Assembly (NCBI GenBank): GCA_016791285.1
Contig: JAEUMX010000009.1
Coordinates: forward strand, 1 to 41,545
Reading direction: 5' to 3'
Length of the DNA: 41,545 nucleotides
Source of the DNA: Burkholderiales bacterium
GTDB taxonomy: Bacteria > Pseudomonadota > Gammaproteobacteria > Burkholderiales > JAEUMW01
Position 1 is the first letter of the stretch. The number at the start of each line of letters is the position of its first letter. The notes under the pieces are model-generated. The model had not been told where the DNA came from. It did no database searches and saw nothing but the letters and a program-made list of their open reading frames with translations. Shown one piece after another: positions 1-9,555 of the stretch. Made by a program: the position numbers and the translations under genes.

Positions 1-1209
1 GGAGACGAGGATGGCCAGGCAGACTGCGAGCACGGGCCACGCAGTCGCCCGCATGGAGACGCCGATGCCGGCGATGATGTTGGTGGCGTGGCCGGTGGTG
101 GACGCCTGCGCGACGTGGCGTACCGGCTGGAAGTCGGTACCCGTGTAGTACTCGGTGATAACGACCATGAGGCCGGTCAGCACCAGACCCACGAGCGCCG
201 AGAGATAGAGTCTCATCACCGACAGGTCCGGGTACTGTTCGGCGACGTTGCCCATCAGCCACTGCGTGATGGGGTAGTAGGCAATCGCCGCGATCACGCC
301 CGCGACGATGAGGCCGCGGTAGAGCGCATTCATGATCTTCTTGCCGGGTGTGGCCTTCACGAACATTGCGCCGATGATGGAAGCGATGATCGACAGGCCC
401 CCGATCGCGAGCGGGTACACCACCGCGTTACTGGCCACCTCGGGTTTGGAGAGCAGCAGCGCGCCCAGCAGCATGGTGGCGACGGTGGTCACGGCATAGG
501 TCTCGAAGAGGTCCGCCGCCATGCCCGCGCAGTCGCCCACGTTGTCGCCCACGTTGTCTGCGATCACCGCCGGGTTGCGCGGGTCGTCCTCCGGAATGCC
601 GGCTTCGACCTTGCCCACGAGGTCGGCCCCGACGTCCGCCCCCTTGGTGAAGATACCGCCGCCGAGTCGCGCGAAGATCGAGATCAGCGAGCCACCGAAG
701 GCGAGTCCCACCAGCGGTTTGATGACTTCCGCCACCGATTCACCGTGGGTGGCGCTGCCGAGCAGGACCGCGTAGTAGCCGGCCACACCGAGCAGACCCA
801 GACCCACGACGAGCATGCCGGTGATGGCGCCGCCACGGAAGGCGATGGTGAGCGCTTCGTTCAGACCGCTGCGCGCGGCTTCGGCCGTGCGCACGTTGGC
901 GCGCACCGAGACGTTCATGCCGATGTAGCCGGTCAGGCCGGAGAGCACGGCGCCGAGCAGGAAGCCGATCGCGGTCGCCCAGCCGAGACCGGGCGTGAAC
1001 CCGATCACCAGGAACAGGATCACGCCGACGAGGGAGATGGTCGTGTACTGGCGATTCAAATATGCGGAAGCGCCCTGCTGGACGGCAGAGGCGATTTCCT
1101 GCATGCGCGGATTACCTGCGGGCTGGGCCAGTATCCATTTGATGGACACGGCGCCGTAGAGAATGGCGATGATCGCGCAAATGAGCGCGAATGCGAGACC
1201 TGCTCCCAT
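1..1209 (-). CDS. hppA: Membrane-bound proton/sodium-translocating pyrophosphatase, C-terminus outside window
   Basis: Hydrolyses pyrophosphate and uses the energy to pump H+ (or Na+) across the inner membrane. The visible 403 codons start at an ATG preceded by an AGGGGAG-type ribosome site and run off the left edge. They contain many hydrophobic helices and the family signatures: DVGADLVGK (residues 192-200) and [19 protein letters not shown] (218-236), which hold the acidic residues binding Mg-PPi. About 40% of the usual 670-700 residues is missing, including the region that separates K+-dependent from K+-independent enzymes, so that type cannot be decided. It lies 134 bp downstream of the PPi-dependent phosphofructokinase gene on the same strand. 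This suggests joint management of the pyrophosphate pool, and similar hppA-pfp pairs are known in methanotrophs. Family assignment is secure. Confidence 0.97.
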   Translation of the reverse strand, partial: MGAGLAFALICAIIAILYGAVSIKWILAQPAGNPRMQEIASAVQQGASAYLNRQYTTISLVGVILFLVIGFTPGLGWATAIGFLLGAVLSGLTGYIGMNVSVRANVRTAEAARSGLNEALTIAFRGGAITGMLVVGLGLLGVAGYYAVLLGSATHGESVAEVIKPLVGLAFGGSLISIFARLGGGIFTKGADVGADLVGKVEAGIPEDDPRNPAVIADNVGDNVGDCAGMAADLFETYAVTTVATMLLGALLLSKPEVASNAVVYPLAIGGLSIIASIIGAMFVKATPGKKIMNALYRGLIVAGVIAAIAYYPITQWLMGNVAEQYPDLSVMRLYLSALVGLVLTGLMVVITEYYTGTDFQPVRHVAQASTTGHATNIIAGIGVSMRATAWPVLAVCLAILVS

Positions 1210-1233
1210 GAGACTCCCCTATTGAAGACGCGT

Positions 1234-1269
1234 GCGGGCCACGTTTTGGGCTGGCCCTGCTCGGCCCGC
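1234..1269 (-). other. Hairpin in the hppA leader
   Basis: Perfect 7-bp arms GCGGGCC (1234-1240) and GGCCCGC (1263-1269) lie between the pfp stop and the hppA start. There is no T-tract, so this is not a classical terminator. It could be a processing or attenuation element in the 5' leader of hppA, or chance in GC-rich DNA. Confidence 0.35.
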
Positions 1270-1286
1270 TTGCTGCAAAACGCGCG

Positions 1287-1292
1287 ATTGTA
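1287..1292 (-). promoter_or_regulatory. Possible -10 box for hppA (TACAAT)
   Basis: TACAAT on the minus strand, 78 bp upstream of the hppA ATG, matches 5 of 6 sigma-70 -10 bases. No good -35 is visible at 16-18 bp. It may give hppA its own promoter in addition to read-through from pfp. Confidence 0.3.
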
Positions 1293-1343
1293 CCGACCCC
1301 GGCCGCTCAGTGCCAGCCGGATGTCGATTCCCGCCGAGAGACG

Positions 1344-2606
1344 CTAGATCTTGAAGGTGGTGGTGAGCTTCTTCGCGACCGCGGCGTTCTTGAGACGCAC
1401 GTAGTCCGGCAGGCCGCCGGAATAGGGGGGGTAGTCTTCGCCGGCGATCAGCGGCTCGAGGTAGGTGCGGCACTTCCGGGTGATGCCGAAGCCGTCCTCG
1501 GTGATGAAGTCCTCCGGCATGAACTTCTCCACGTTCGCGACATCCTTCAAGTCCGCGAGTTCGATCTTCCACTTGTAAGGCCGGTTCGACACGCGCTTGA
1601 TAGCGGGCATCACCGAGTTGCGCCCCTTCAGCGCCGCCTCGACCGCCGCCTTGCCCACGGCATAGGCCTGGCTCACGTCGGTTTTCGACGCGATATGACG
1701 CGCGGCGCGCTGCAGGTAGTCGGCCACGCCCCAGTGGAACTTGAGGTTGAGGCTGTCCTTGACGATGTTGGCGATCACCGGCGCGACCCCGCCCAATTGC
1801 GCGTGGCCGAAAGCATCGCGCAGGCCCTGGTCGGACAGGAACTTGCCGTCCGGACCCTGCACGCCCTCGGACACCACCACGGCGCAGTAGCCCTGCTCCT
1901 TCACCATCGTTTCGACCTTGGCGAGGAACTTGGCTTGATCGAACTTCACTTCCGGGAACAGCACGAGGATCGGCAGATCGCCTTCCTTTCTCGCGGCGAG
2001 CGCACCGGCAGCGGCGATCCAGCCGGCGTGGCGGCCCATCACCTCGAGCACGAAGACCTTGGTCGAGGTCTTCGACATCGAGGCGACGTCGAAGCACGCT
2101 TCCAGGGTGGAGACCGCGATGTACTTCGCCACCGAGCCGAAGCCCGGGCAGTTGTCGGTGATCGGCAGGTCGTTGTCCACCGTCTTCGGCACGTGGATCG
2201 CCTGCAGCGGGTAACCCATGGTCTCGGAGAGCTGCGAGACCTTGAGGCAGGTGTCGGCGGAGTCGCCGCCGCCGTTGTAGAAGAAGTAGCCGATGTTGTG
2301 CGCCTTGAAGACCTCGATCAGGCGCTCGTATTCGGCGCGGCTCTGGTCCAGCCCCTTCAGCTTGAACCGGCAGGAGCCGAACGCGCCGGACGGCGTGTGG
2401 CGCAGCGCCGCGATGGCCGTGTCGGACTCCTTGCCGGTGTCGATCAGATCTTCGGTCAGCGCGCCGATGATGCCGTTGCGGCCGGCGTAGACCTTGCCGA
2501 TCTGGTCCGTGTGCTTGCGCGCCGTTTCGATGACGCCGCAGGCGGATGCGTTGATGACGGCGGTGACACCGCCGGACTGAGCGTAAAAGGCGTTTCGCTT
2601 CGCCAT
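1344..2606 (-). CDS. pfp: Pyrophosphate-dependent 6-phosphofructokinase
   Basis: Reversibly phosphorylates fructose 6-phosphate with PPi instead of ATP, in the cytoplasm. The 420-residue product has the PFK fold signatures: an N-terminal SGGVTAVINA loop, GGGDS (residues 112-116), PKTVDND (140-146) and MGRHAGW. The Asp in GGGDS and the Lys in PKTVDND are at the two positions where ATP-PFKs carry Gly (GGDGS and PGTIDND), which is the standard mark of PPi-dependence. The more common PPi-PFK form is GGDDS or GGNDS, so the first acidic position here is Gly. The gene sits 57 bp downstream of adk and just upstream of hppA, so the enzyme that uses or makes PPi and the pump that consumes it are adjacent. 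Phosphoryl donor specificity is inferred from residues only. Confidence 0.93.
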   Translation of the reverse strand: MAKRNAFYAQSGGVTAVINASACGVIETARKHTDQIGKVYAGRNGIIGALTEDLIDTGKESDTAIAALRHTPSGAFGSCRFKLKGLDQSRAEYERLIEVFKAHNIGYFFYNGGGDSADTCLKVSQLSETMGYPLQAIHVPKTVDNDLPITDNCPGFGSVAKYIAVSTLEACFDVASMSKTSTKVFVLEVMGRHAGWIAAAGALAARKEGDLPILVLFPEVKFDQAKFLAKVETMVKEQGYCAVVVSEGVQGPDGKFLSDQGLRDAFGHAQLGGVAPVIANIVKDSLNLKFHWGVADYLQRAARHIASKTDVSQAYAVGKAAVEAALKGRNSVMPAIKRVSNRPYKWKIELADLKDVANVEKFMPEDFITEDGFGITRKCRTYLEPLIAGEDYPPYSGGLPDYVRLKNAAVAKKLTTTFKI

Positions 2607-2663
2607 GGTGATGCTCCCTGGGAGTGCTAGGTAATCGGACGGGTTGCGGGATTCGAGCGCCCG

Positions 2664-3424
<761 letters not shown>

Positions 3425-3431
3425 TGCGCTT

Positions 3432-3449
3432 CCGCCACGCTTGTGGCGG
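3432..3449 (-). terminator. Hairpin after kdsB, terminator-like without T-tract
   Basis: CCGCCAC-AAGC-GTGGCGG forms a perfect 7-bp stem with a 4-nt loop, 14 bp after the kdsB stop. It lacks a following T-run, so it is at best a partial terminator or an mRNA-stabilising hairpin. Confidence 0.35.
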
Positions 3450-3462
3450 GGTGTCGCAGTGA

Positions 3463-4224
3463 TCAGGGCTCGAAAGGCGACGACCGAGCCAGGGCCAGAT
3501 CCTCCGCAGTATCGATGCCGGGGGCGGGCGTGTAATGCACAACGGCGACCGCGATGCGGTGACCGTGCCACAGCGCGCGCAACTGCTCCAGCACCTCGAA
3601 GGCTTCGAGCGGGCAAGGGGCAAGCTGCGGATAGGCCTTGAGGAAACCCGCGCGATAGGCGTAGAGACCGATATGGCGCAGCGCGAGCATTCCCGCGGGC
3701 AGCGCGGTGGCCCGCGCCAGCTCGGCATCGCGCGGGAATGGAATCGGTGCGCGCGAGAAGTACAGCGCGCATCCGGATGCGTCCACCACCACCTTGACGG
3801 CGTTGGGATTCATGAAGGTATCGCGGTCGGTGATGGGGTGCGCGGCGGTTGCCATTGCCGCCACGGGATGCCGCGCAAGCTGTCCCGCCACCTCCCTGAT
3901 CAGTGCCGGCTCGATGCGCGGTTCGTCACCCTGGACGTTCACCACGATCGTGTCGTCGGCATACCCCTCCCGTGTCACGACCTCCGCGATGCGATCGGTG
4001 CCGGTCGCGTGGTCGCCGCGGGTCAGGGTGCAGTCGACGCCGTGCGCCGCGCACGCATGTGCGATGCGTTCGTCGTCCGTTGCGACTACAACCGCCGTGG
4101 CGCCGCTTCGCCGTGCACGCTCCGCGACCCGCACCACCATAGGCTTGCCATGCAAGTCTTCGAGCGGCTTGCCCGGCAGGCGCGTTGACGCGTAGCGCGC
4201 CGGGATGACGGCGATGAAGTCCAT
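3463..4224 (-). CDS. kdsB: 3-deoxy-manno-octulosonate cytidylyltransferase (CMP-Kdo synthetase)
   Basis: Activates Kdo with CTP for lipopolysaccharide inner-core synthesis. The 253 residues match the usual length. The N-terminal [20 protein letters not shown] nucleotide-binding motif, the ATDDERI segment and VVNVQGDEP are clear. It is the third gene of an lpxK-Trm112-kdsB run, the common grouping in Beta- and Gammaproteobacteria. The start ATG lies 30 bp after the upstream stop. Confidence 0.97.
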   Translation of the reverse strand: MDFIAVIPARYASTRLPGKPLEDLHGKPMVVRVAERARRSGATAVVVATDDERIAHACAAHGVDCTLTRGDHATGTDRIAEVVTREGYADDTIVVNVQGDEPRIEPALIREVAGQLARHPVAAMATAAHPITDRDTFMNPNAVKVVVDASGCALYFSRAPIPFPRDAELARATALPAGMLALRHIGLYAYRAGFLKAYPQLAPCPLEAFEVLEQLRALWHGHRIAVAVVHYTPAPGIDTAEDLALARSSPFEP

Positions 4225-4254
4225 TCTTGCGGGGGAGGAGGGCGTTGGAAACTT

Positions 4255-4452
4255 CTACCGCTTCTTCCGCCAGGATTCGATTTCCTCGGGCGTCAGACGG
4301 CGCGCGTCGTCTTCGAGCATCACCGGGATGCCGTCGCGAATCGGATAGGCGAGCCCGCTTTCCACGGAGACGAGCTCGTGCGCGGATTTGTCGTGCAGCA
4401 GCGGGCCCTTGCAGATCGGGCACACCAGCAGGTCGAGCAGCTTGGGGTCCAT
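4255..4452 (-). CDS. Trm112/YcaR-like small protein
   Basis: A 65-residue protein beginning [18 protein letters not shown] and ending with [12 protein letters not shown], as in the YcaR/Trm112 family usually found between lpxK and kdsB. Its ATG overlaps the lpxK TGA by one base (TGATG), implying translational coupling. Only one CPIC pair is present. The third cysteine often seen in homologues (in an LICK-like position) is replaced by Ser here (ELVSVES), so zinc binding may be weaker or absent. Bacterial function is not settled; eukaryotic and archaeal Trm112 proteins activate methyltransferases. Confidence 0.9.
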   Translation of the reverse strand: MDPKLLDLLVCPICKGPLLHDKSAHELVSVESGLAYPIRDGIPVMLEDDARRLTPEEIESWRKKR

Positions 4453-5468
4453 CACTTCCTCTGAAGACGTGCGATCGCGAGCTCGTCGAGGCCGGGGTCG
4501 AGGACTGCCTCGGCCGCCAGCGCCCACCAGTGGGGACGTGCGAAGGCGCTGCATTTTACCGCATCCTTCTCGGTCATCAGGACCGGCGTGTCGTCGCCGA
4601 AGTCGAGATCTTCGGCACGATATGCATGATGATCGGGAAACGCGTGGCGCATCACCGTGAGACCCTCGCCGGCGAGCCGGTCGAAGAAGCGCCGCGGATT
4701 GCCGATGCCGGCCACCGCATGCGCGCGGGTTCCCCGCAGGCTCGCGAGATCGCGCACCTGACCCGAGTCGGCGAGATTCACGAGGCGCGTGCCCGCCAGT
4801 GCCATTGCGAACGCCGGGCGCCCCGCTGCCAGAGTCCGATCCGCCTGCTCGAGCACGCCTGCGTGGATTACCACTGCGCTCACGCGTTGCAGCCGCGACA
4901 GCGGCTCGCGCAAGGGTCCCGCGGGCAAAGGCAGGCCGTTGCCGTGACCGCGATCGTTGTCGACCACGGCAATCTCGACCTGGCGCGCGAGGCGGTAGTG
5001 CTGGAGACCGTCGTCGGCGATCAGGACGTTGCAGCCGGGGTGGGAATCGAGCAGTCGCGTGCCCGCCGCGACGCGATCGGCGCCGATCCAGACCGGACAG
5101 CCGCTGGCGCGGGCGAGCAGCAGCGGCTCGTCGCCGACCTCTGCTGCCGTCGCGGTCGCGTCGACCTCGCGCGGCGTGTCCGAATGGCCGCGATAGCCGC
5201 GGCTCAGAATGCCCGGCTTGTAGCCGCGCGCGCGCAGCGCCTGCGCGAGCCAGAGCACGAGCGGCGTCTTGCCCGTGCCGCCGACGGTAAGGTTGCCGAC
5301 CACGATGACAGGCACGCGCAGTGACGTCGCCCGCAGCCATCCGTACCGGTAGCCGAGGCGGCGCAGACCCGAGATCAGCCAGAACGCGGCGGACAGCGGC
5401 AGCAGCGCTGCGGCGACCACGGGCCACGCCGGGGTCGTGCGATACCACGTGCGTTCGAGCAGGTTCAT
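4452..5468 (-). CDS. lpxK: Tetraacyldisaccharide 4'-kinase
   Basis: Phosphorylates the 4' position of the lipid A disaccharide precursor at the inner membrane. The 338-residue protein has an N-terminal hydrophobic helix (about residues 14-34) and the Walker A-like [12 protein letters not shown] (58-69). It also has LSRGYRG and the DDGLQH motif typical of LpxK. It lies between exbD and the Trm112-like gene in the same direction and overlaps the latter by one base. Confidence 0.96.
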   Translation of the reverse strand: MNLLERTWYRTTPAWPVVAAALLPLSAAFWLISGLRRLGYRYGWLRATSLRVPVIVVGNLTVGGTGKTPLVLWLAQALRARGYKPGILSRGYRGHSDTPREVDATATAAEVGDEPLLLARASGCPVWIGADRVAAGTRLLDSHPGCNVLIADDGLQHYRLARQVEIAVVDNDRGHGNGLPLPAGPLREPLSRLQRVSAVVIHAGVLEQADRTLAAGRPAFAMALAGTRLVNLADSGQVRDLASLRGTRAHAVAGIGNPRRFFDRLAGEGLTVMRHAFPDHHAYRAEDLDFGDDTPVLMTEKDAVKCSAFARPHWWALAAEAVLDPGLDELAIARLQRK

Positions 5469-5529
5469 CGGCGCAAATCCGCGGCGCGCATCCGATGCGG
5501 CGCCGCCACGCGCCGCATCGGCCGCCTTG

Positions 5530-5973
5530 TTACTTGCCGACCGTGCGGACCTGGGTGGTGAAGGTGATGCGGCCGAAGCCGGCGACGCGTGCCGCTTCCA
5601 TCACCTGGATCACGGACTGGTGCGTCGCGTTGGCGTCCGCGTTGATGATGATCACCGGATCGGCGGTCTCGCCGGCCGCTTTCTTCAGTTCCACAGCGAG
5701 CCCGTCGACGGTGGTGAACGCGACGGGAGTCTTGTTCACGACGTAGCGGCCGCCAGCATCCACCCCGACGCTGATCTGCTCGGGGCGGTCGAGCGGCTTC
5801 TCCGCGTCCGCCTTCGGCAGGTTGATCTGCAACTCGGTGAAGCGCGAGTAGGTGGTGGTGACGGAGAGGAAGATCACGATGACGAGCAGCACGTCGATCA
5901 TCGGGATCAGGTTTACCTCCGGCTCCTCGTGCCGGCTGCCGCGACGGAAGTTCATGTGCGTGGACGACCTCAC
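5530..5973 (-). CDS. exbD: ExbD/TolR-family energy-transducing protein
   Basis: Partner of ExbB in a proton-driven complex that energises TonB-dependent uptake or envelope processes. The 147 residues contain one membrane helix (VNLIPMIDVLLVIVIFLSV) with the essential Asp of the IDVLLV motif, followed by a periplasmic domain. The ATG overlaps the exbB stop (ATGA). A second in-frame Met (MNFRRG) six codons in is an alternative start. No tonB gene is visible nearby, so the actual partner is unknown. Confidence 0.93.
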   Translation of the reverse strand: MRSSTHMNFRRGSRHEEPEVNLIPMIDVLLVIVIFLSVTTTYSRFTELQINLPKADAEKPLDRPEQISVGVDAGGRYVVNKTPVAFTTVDGLAVELKKAAGETADPVIIINADANATHQSVIQVMEAARVAGFGRITFTTQVRTVGK

Positions 5974-6584
5974 ACCTGGCGCTCGCCGTGGACCACTTCC
6001 ACGAGCTTGATCGCCTGCTGTTCCATCTCGACCACGAGCGCGTCCACCTTGGCGCGATAAAAGCGATAGAAGATGAGCGCCGGCACCGCGACGATGATGC
6101 CGAAGGCGGCGTTGTAGAGCGCGACCGAGATGCCGTGCGCGAGTTGCTGCGGATTGGCGATGCCGGAGCCGCCGGTCTGGGCGCCGAAGATCTCGATCAT
6201 GCCGATGATGGTGCCGAGCAGGCCGAGCAGGGGCGCCATGGTCGAGATGGTGCCGAGGGTGGTCAGGAAGCGGTCGAGCTCGCTTGAGACCCCGCGGCCC
6301 GACTCCTCGATCGACTCCTTCATCACCTCGCGCGAACTTTTCACGTTGCGCAGCCCCGCGGCGAAGATGCGGCCGAGCGGCGAGTCTCCGGCGAGCCGCG
6401 TGAGCATGTCCGGTGTCACGCCATTCTGCTGGAATTCCTGGACCACCTTGGACAGCAGGTCCTTCGGTGCCACGACGCTCTGCCGCAGGGACCAGGCGCG
6501 CTCACCTATAATCCCGAGCGCGATGATGGAGCAGAGGATGATCGGCCAGATCGGCCAACCCGCTGCCTGGATGATGTCGATCAC
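5970..6584 (-). CDS. exbB: MotA/TolQ/ExbB-family proton channel
   Basis: A 204-residue inner-membrane protein with three predicted helices (near residues 8-27, 108-130 and 155-178) and the conserved LLGTIIGMIEIF segment of ExbB/TolQ proteins. The start is GTG at 6584, preceded by GGGAG nine bases upstream. First gene of the minus-strand run that continues through exbD, lpxK and kdsB, and divergent from xseA. The short length favours the two-gene ExbB/ExbD type over MotA. Confidence 0.93.
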   Translation of the reverse strand: MIDIIQAAGWPIWPIILCSIIALGIIGERAWSLRQSVVAPKDLLSKVVQEFQQNGVTPDMLTRLAGDSPLGRIFAAGLRNVKSSREVMKESIEESGRGVSSELDRFLTTLGTISTMAPLLGLLGTIIGMIEIFGAQTGGSGIANPQQLAHGISVALYNAAFGIIVAVPALIFYRFYRAKVDALVVEMEQQAIKLVEVVHGERQV

Positions 6585-7043
6585 CGCGACTGCTCCCGAT
6601 TTTGCGAAAGGCGGAAATGTATCCTGCGCAAGGTCTCCTCCGCAACCGGAGGCGGGCCGTGAACAAAGCGGCGAAGAATTGGGCCCTTTTCCACATTTGC
6701 TGTGGATAAATTTGTGAATAGTTTGTCAAGAGGATGCTTAAGTCCGGTCCGCAAATCATCTTTTCGCCCCGCGCTCAATATTTAGCCTTTATTTTTCACT
6801 TGCGTAATCATTCAGTTGGGTCAACTGCCCCGATTTCTAGGGCTTCCCGGGCGGGCGTCCCGTGCAAGGCCCCGAGTTGTGGATGTTCTTGCACTGCGGG
6901 GGCGCGTGCAAGCCTGATACGGTGGGCTTTCGGCGGCATCGCGTGGCGCGAAGGGGCGTCCTGCCTGGCGCTGCGGCCGTCGCCGCGCGCCAGGCCGCGC
7001 CGGCGCTCGATCTTGAGAATCATCAATTCGCGTAGACCCTCCC
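6585..7043. promoter_or_regulatory. Divergent exbB/xseA intergenic region with an AT-rich island
   Basis: A 459-bp gene-free region between two divergent genes. Bases about 6680-6820 are markedly AT-rich compared with the surroundings and hold the DnaA-box-like cluster described separately. Promoters for exbB (minus) and xseA (plus) must lie here, but I find no convincing -35/-10 pair for either. No RNA gene or conserved small ORF is evident. Confidence 0.6.
6687..6721. promoter_or_regulatory. Cluster of three DnaA-box-like 9-mers
   Basis: TTTTCCACA at 6687-6695 (8/9 to TTATCCACA, plus strand), TGTGGATAA at 6701-6709 (perfect box on the minus strand) and TGTGAATAG at 6713-6721 (7/9, minus strand) lie within 35 bp of an AT-rich stretch. 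This could be a DnaA- or IHF-type regulatory site; replication-origin function is unlikely without dnaA, dnaN or gidA genes nearby. Confidence 0.4.
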
Positions 7044-8387
7044 ATGCAAACGCTCTTCACCCGGGCGCCTGACGCCGTCCTCTCGGTGTCCGAGCTCAAT
7101 CGCGCGGCGCGCCGCGCGCTCGAGGAGAACTTCCCGCTGCTGTGGATCGCGGGGGAGGTTTCCGGTTTCGTGCGCCACGGCTCGGGTCACTGCTACTTCA
7201 CGCTGAAGGACCGCGAGGCGCAGGTGGGCTGTGTGATGTTTCGTCAGCGCGCCGCGTTGCTCGGGTTTCTGCCGCGCAACGGCGAGCGCGTGGAGGTGCT
7301 GGCGTTCGTCACGCTGTACGAGCCACGCGGCCAGTTCCAGCTCAACGTCGAGACCCTGCGCCGCGGCGGGCTGGGTGCCCTGTTCGAGGCGTTCGAGCGG
7401 CTGAAGACCAAGTTGCAGGGCGAAGGACTGTTCGATGCCGCGCGCAAGCGACCGCTGCCGCGGTTTGCGCGCGCGGTCGGTGTCGTCACGTCGCGCGAGG
7501 GCGCGGCCTTGCGGGACTTTCTCTCGACGCTCGCGCGGCGCATGCCGGGCATCGCGGTCCGGGTCTATCCGACCCTGGTACAAGGCGAAGGCGCGGCGAC
7601 GCGCATCGCGAGTGCACTGCGCATCGCCGGGGAGCGGGCGGAGTGCGATGTACTGGTCGTGTGCCGGGGCGGCGGCAGCATCGAAGACCTGTGGGCGTTC
7701 AACGATGAAGCCGTCGCGCGCGCGATCGCCGCCTCGCCGATCCCGGTCGTGAGCGGGGTCGGTCACGAGACCGACTTCACCATCGCCGATTTCGTGGCCG
7801 ACGTGCGCGCGCCGACACCGACCGCTGCCGCGGAGCTGGTGAGTCCGAGCCGTGCCGAGCTCGCGGAGCGCCTGGGCGAGCACGGGCGGCGCCTTGCGCG
7901 GTCCGTGTGGCGTTGGCTCGAACAGCGCATGCAGCAGGTCGACTATCTCGGCCGCAGGCTGATGTCGCCCGCCGAGTTGCTGCGCCACCGGCGCTCCCAC
8001 CTCGCTCATCTCGCGAGCCGGCTGCGGGCTGCCGAGGCCGCGAGCCGGGCGGCGAGCGCCCATCGCGTCGCGCTGGCCGCTCGCCGCCATGCCGCCGTCT
8101 TGCCCGGCGTCGCGGGCCTGGCCGCGCGCGTCGACACTCTCCGTCATCGCCTCGCCACCTCTGCTCACCGCGGGCTCGAGCGGCGCGGCGACGGGGTGGG
8201 ACGTCTTGCCGCCCAGCTGGCGCACCTGAACCCAGCCGCCGTGCTCGCGCGCGGCTACAGCATCACCCGGCGCGAGGACGGCAGCATCGTGCGCGCGGCC
8301 GCGGACGTGCAGGTGGACGAGCGGCTCGCGCTGACCTTCGCCCAGGGCGGCGCGCAAGTGCGCGTCGAGGAGCAGAGCGGACCATGA
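7044..8387 (+). CDS. xseA: Exodeoxyribonuclease VII large subunit
   Basis: Catalytic subunit of ExoVII, which degrades single-stranded DNA in both directions. The 447 residues begin with the OB-fold domain (LSVSELNRAARRALEENF, WIAGEVSGF, GHCYFTLKD). The catalytic core follows (GVVTSREGAALRDF, CRGGGSIEDLWAFNDE, SGVGHETDFTIADFVAD), and then the helical C-terminal region. No clear Shine-Dalgarno precedes the ATG. The stop overlaps the next gene by four bases (ATGA). The small subunit gene xseB is not in the window. Confidence 0.97.
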   Translation: MQTLFTRAPDAVLSVSELNRAARRALEENFPLLWIAGEVSGFVRHGSGHCYFTLKDREAQVGCVMFRQRAALLGFLPRNGERVEVLAFVTLYEPRGQFQLNVETLRRGGLGALFEAFERLKTKLQGEGLFDAARKRPLPRFARAVGVVTSREGAALRDFLSTLARRMPGIAVRVYPTLVQGEGAATRIASALRIAGERAECDVLVVCRGGGSIEDLWAFNDEAVARAIAASPIPVVSGVGHETDFTIADFVADVRAPTPTAAAELVSPSRAELAERLGEHGRRLARSVWRWLEQRMQQVDYLGRRLMSPAELLRHRRSHLAHLASRLRAAEAASRAASAHRVALAARRHAAVLPGVAGLAARVDTLRHRLATSAHRGLERRGDGVGRLAAQLAHLNPAAVLARGYSITRREDGSIVRAAADVQVDERLALTFAQGGAQVRVEEQSGP

Positions 8388-8926
8388 CCGCGGTGCGGAG
8401 CACCCGGGGTGCCTGGGTCACCCGGATCGCGGCGCTGATCTTCCTTGCAGGGATGGCGGGGGCCGGCGCGGAACCGGAGATGCTCGCCGCCCGGGTGCTG
8501 TGGGTGGACGACGGCGACAGTCTCGAGATCCGCGACGACTGGGGCAGACGCTTCCGCGTGCGCCTGCGCGGCATCGACGCGCCGGAGCGCACACAGCCGT
8601 ACGCGAGCGTCTCGCGGCGCAATCTGGCGCGCCTGGCGCGGGGTCGCGCAGTCACCGTGAGCTATGACGGCGTGGACAAGTACGGTCGCCTGCTCGCCTG
8701 GGTCTTTGTCGACGATGGCCTCAGCGTCAATCTGCAGCAGGTGCAGGCGGGGCTTGCGTGGCACTACGCGTTCCCGGGCCAGCCCTGGACCGCCGACGAC
8801 GATCTGCTCGCCCGTGCCGAGCAGGAGGCACGGGTGGCGCGACGCGGGCTGTGGGCGCGGCCCGGTCCGAAGCCGCCGTGGCAGTACCGCCGCGACCATC
8901 GAAACGAGTCGTGGCGCGCCCGGTGA
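8384..8926 (+). CDS. Secreted thermonuclease-like (SNase-family) nuclease
   Basis: A 180-residue protein with an N-terminal signal-like hydrophobic stretch (about residues 12-27) followed by the staphylococcal nuclease fold. WVDDGDSLEI, VRLRGIDAPE with the catalytic Arg/Asp/Glu set, DKYGRLLAWVFVDDG and ARRGLWA are all visible. Predicted Ca2+-dependent endonuclease acting on DNA and RNA outside the cytoplasm. The ATG overlaps the xseA stop and the product's own stop overlaps the next gene, so the three are translationally coupled. Placing an exported nuclease behind ExoVII suggests nucleic-acid scavenging, but that is inference. Confidence 0.92.
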   Translation: MTAVRSTRGAWVTRIAALIFLAGMAGAGAEPEMLAARVLWVDDGDSLEIRDDWGRRFRVRLRGIDAPERTQPYASVSRRNLARLARGRAVTVSYDGVDKYGRLLAWVFVDDGLSVNLQQVQAGLAWHYAFPGQPWTADDDLLARAEQEARVARRGLWARPGPKPPWQYRRDHRNESWRAR

Positions 8927-9546
8927 GGCCGGCCGGCGCGCGGGGGCTGCTCGCGCTCGCTGCCGCCCTGCCGGCGATCGCGGCTCTCCCGGCTCATGCG
9001 CAGGCGCTCTTCGATCGTCGGCCGGTCATGATCGCGGACCCTGTGCCGACCCGGTTCTCCGTCTGCTACGGGCATAGCTGTTCGGTGGTGGTCACCGTCG
9101 GCGTGTCGGAGCAGGGGTGGCAGCGCGTGCGCAGCCTGTTCTCTCCGGCGTCGCCCAATGCCGACGAGGAGCGCGTGCGCATCGGGGCGGCAATCGCGCT
9201 GATGGAATCACTGGTCGGCGTGCAGACGGGCACCTGGCGCGACTATGGCGGCGATCTCAAGGGCTTGGCGCGCGCGGGTCAGATGGACTGCGTGGACGAG
9301 GCGAACAACAGCACGACGTATCTCAGGATGTTCGCTGCCGACGGCCTGCTCGCGTGGCATACGGTGGGATCCATCCTCAAGCGCGGCCACGTCCTGTGGG
9401 GTGTCCCGCACGCCACCGCGGTGATCGTCGATGCGGCCTCCGGCGAGGCCTGGGCGGTGGACTCGTGGTTTCTCGACAACGGCCTGCCGCCCTACATCGT
9501 GCCCTACGGCGTCTGGTACAACGGCTGGAGGCCGCCGTCGGACTAA
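8923..9546 (+). CDS. Secreted protein with Cys-His-Asp papain/transglutaminase-like pattern, unassigned
   Basis: A 207-residue protein read from the GTG that overlaps the preceding stop as GTGA; an in-frame GTG at 8911 is the alternative. Residues 1-26 form a clear signal peptide ending AHA|Q. The mature part has MDCVDEANNS (C123), PHATAV (H163) and AVDSW (D180), the order and spacing of a Cys-His-Asp triad of the papain/transglutaminase fold. Two further cysteines (C48, C53) could form a disulfide. I do not recognise the family by name; proteins of this type are usually annotated hypothetical. It may be a periplasmic hydrolase or amidase. The triad is seen in sequence; the fold is inferred. 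Confidence 0.75.
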   Translation: MRPAGARGLLALAAALPAIAALPAHAQALFDRRPVMIADPVPTRFSVCYGHSCSVVVTVGVSEQGWQRVRSLFSPASPNADEERVRIGAAIALMESLVGVQTGTWRDYGGDLKGLARAGQMDCVDEANNSTTYLRMFAADGLLAWHTVGSILKRGHVLWGVPHATAVIVDAASGEAWAVDSWFLDNGLPPYIVPYGVWYNGWRPPSD

Positions 9547-9555
9547 TCCGTCCCC

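Noticed and set aside
88..1347. Long plus-strand open frame over the hppA region
   Set aside because: It is antisense to hppA, whose conserved motifs are unambiguous; the product is His/Arg/Asp-rich and typical of shadow frames in GC-rich DNA.
3463..3463. Assigning the organism to a genus
   Set aside because: Gene order suggests Betaproteobacteria, but no rRNA or other decisive marker is present in the window.
6687..6721. Chromosomal replication origin
   Set aside because: DnaA-box-like sites occur, but there are no neighbouring dnaA, dnaN, gyrB, parAB or rpmH genes and too few boxes.
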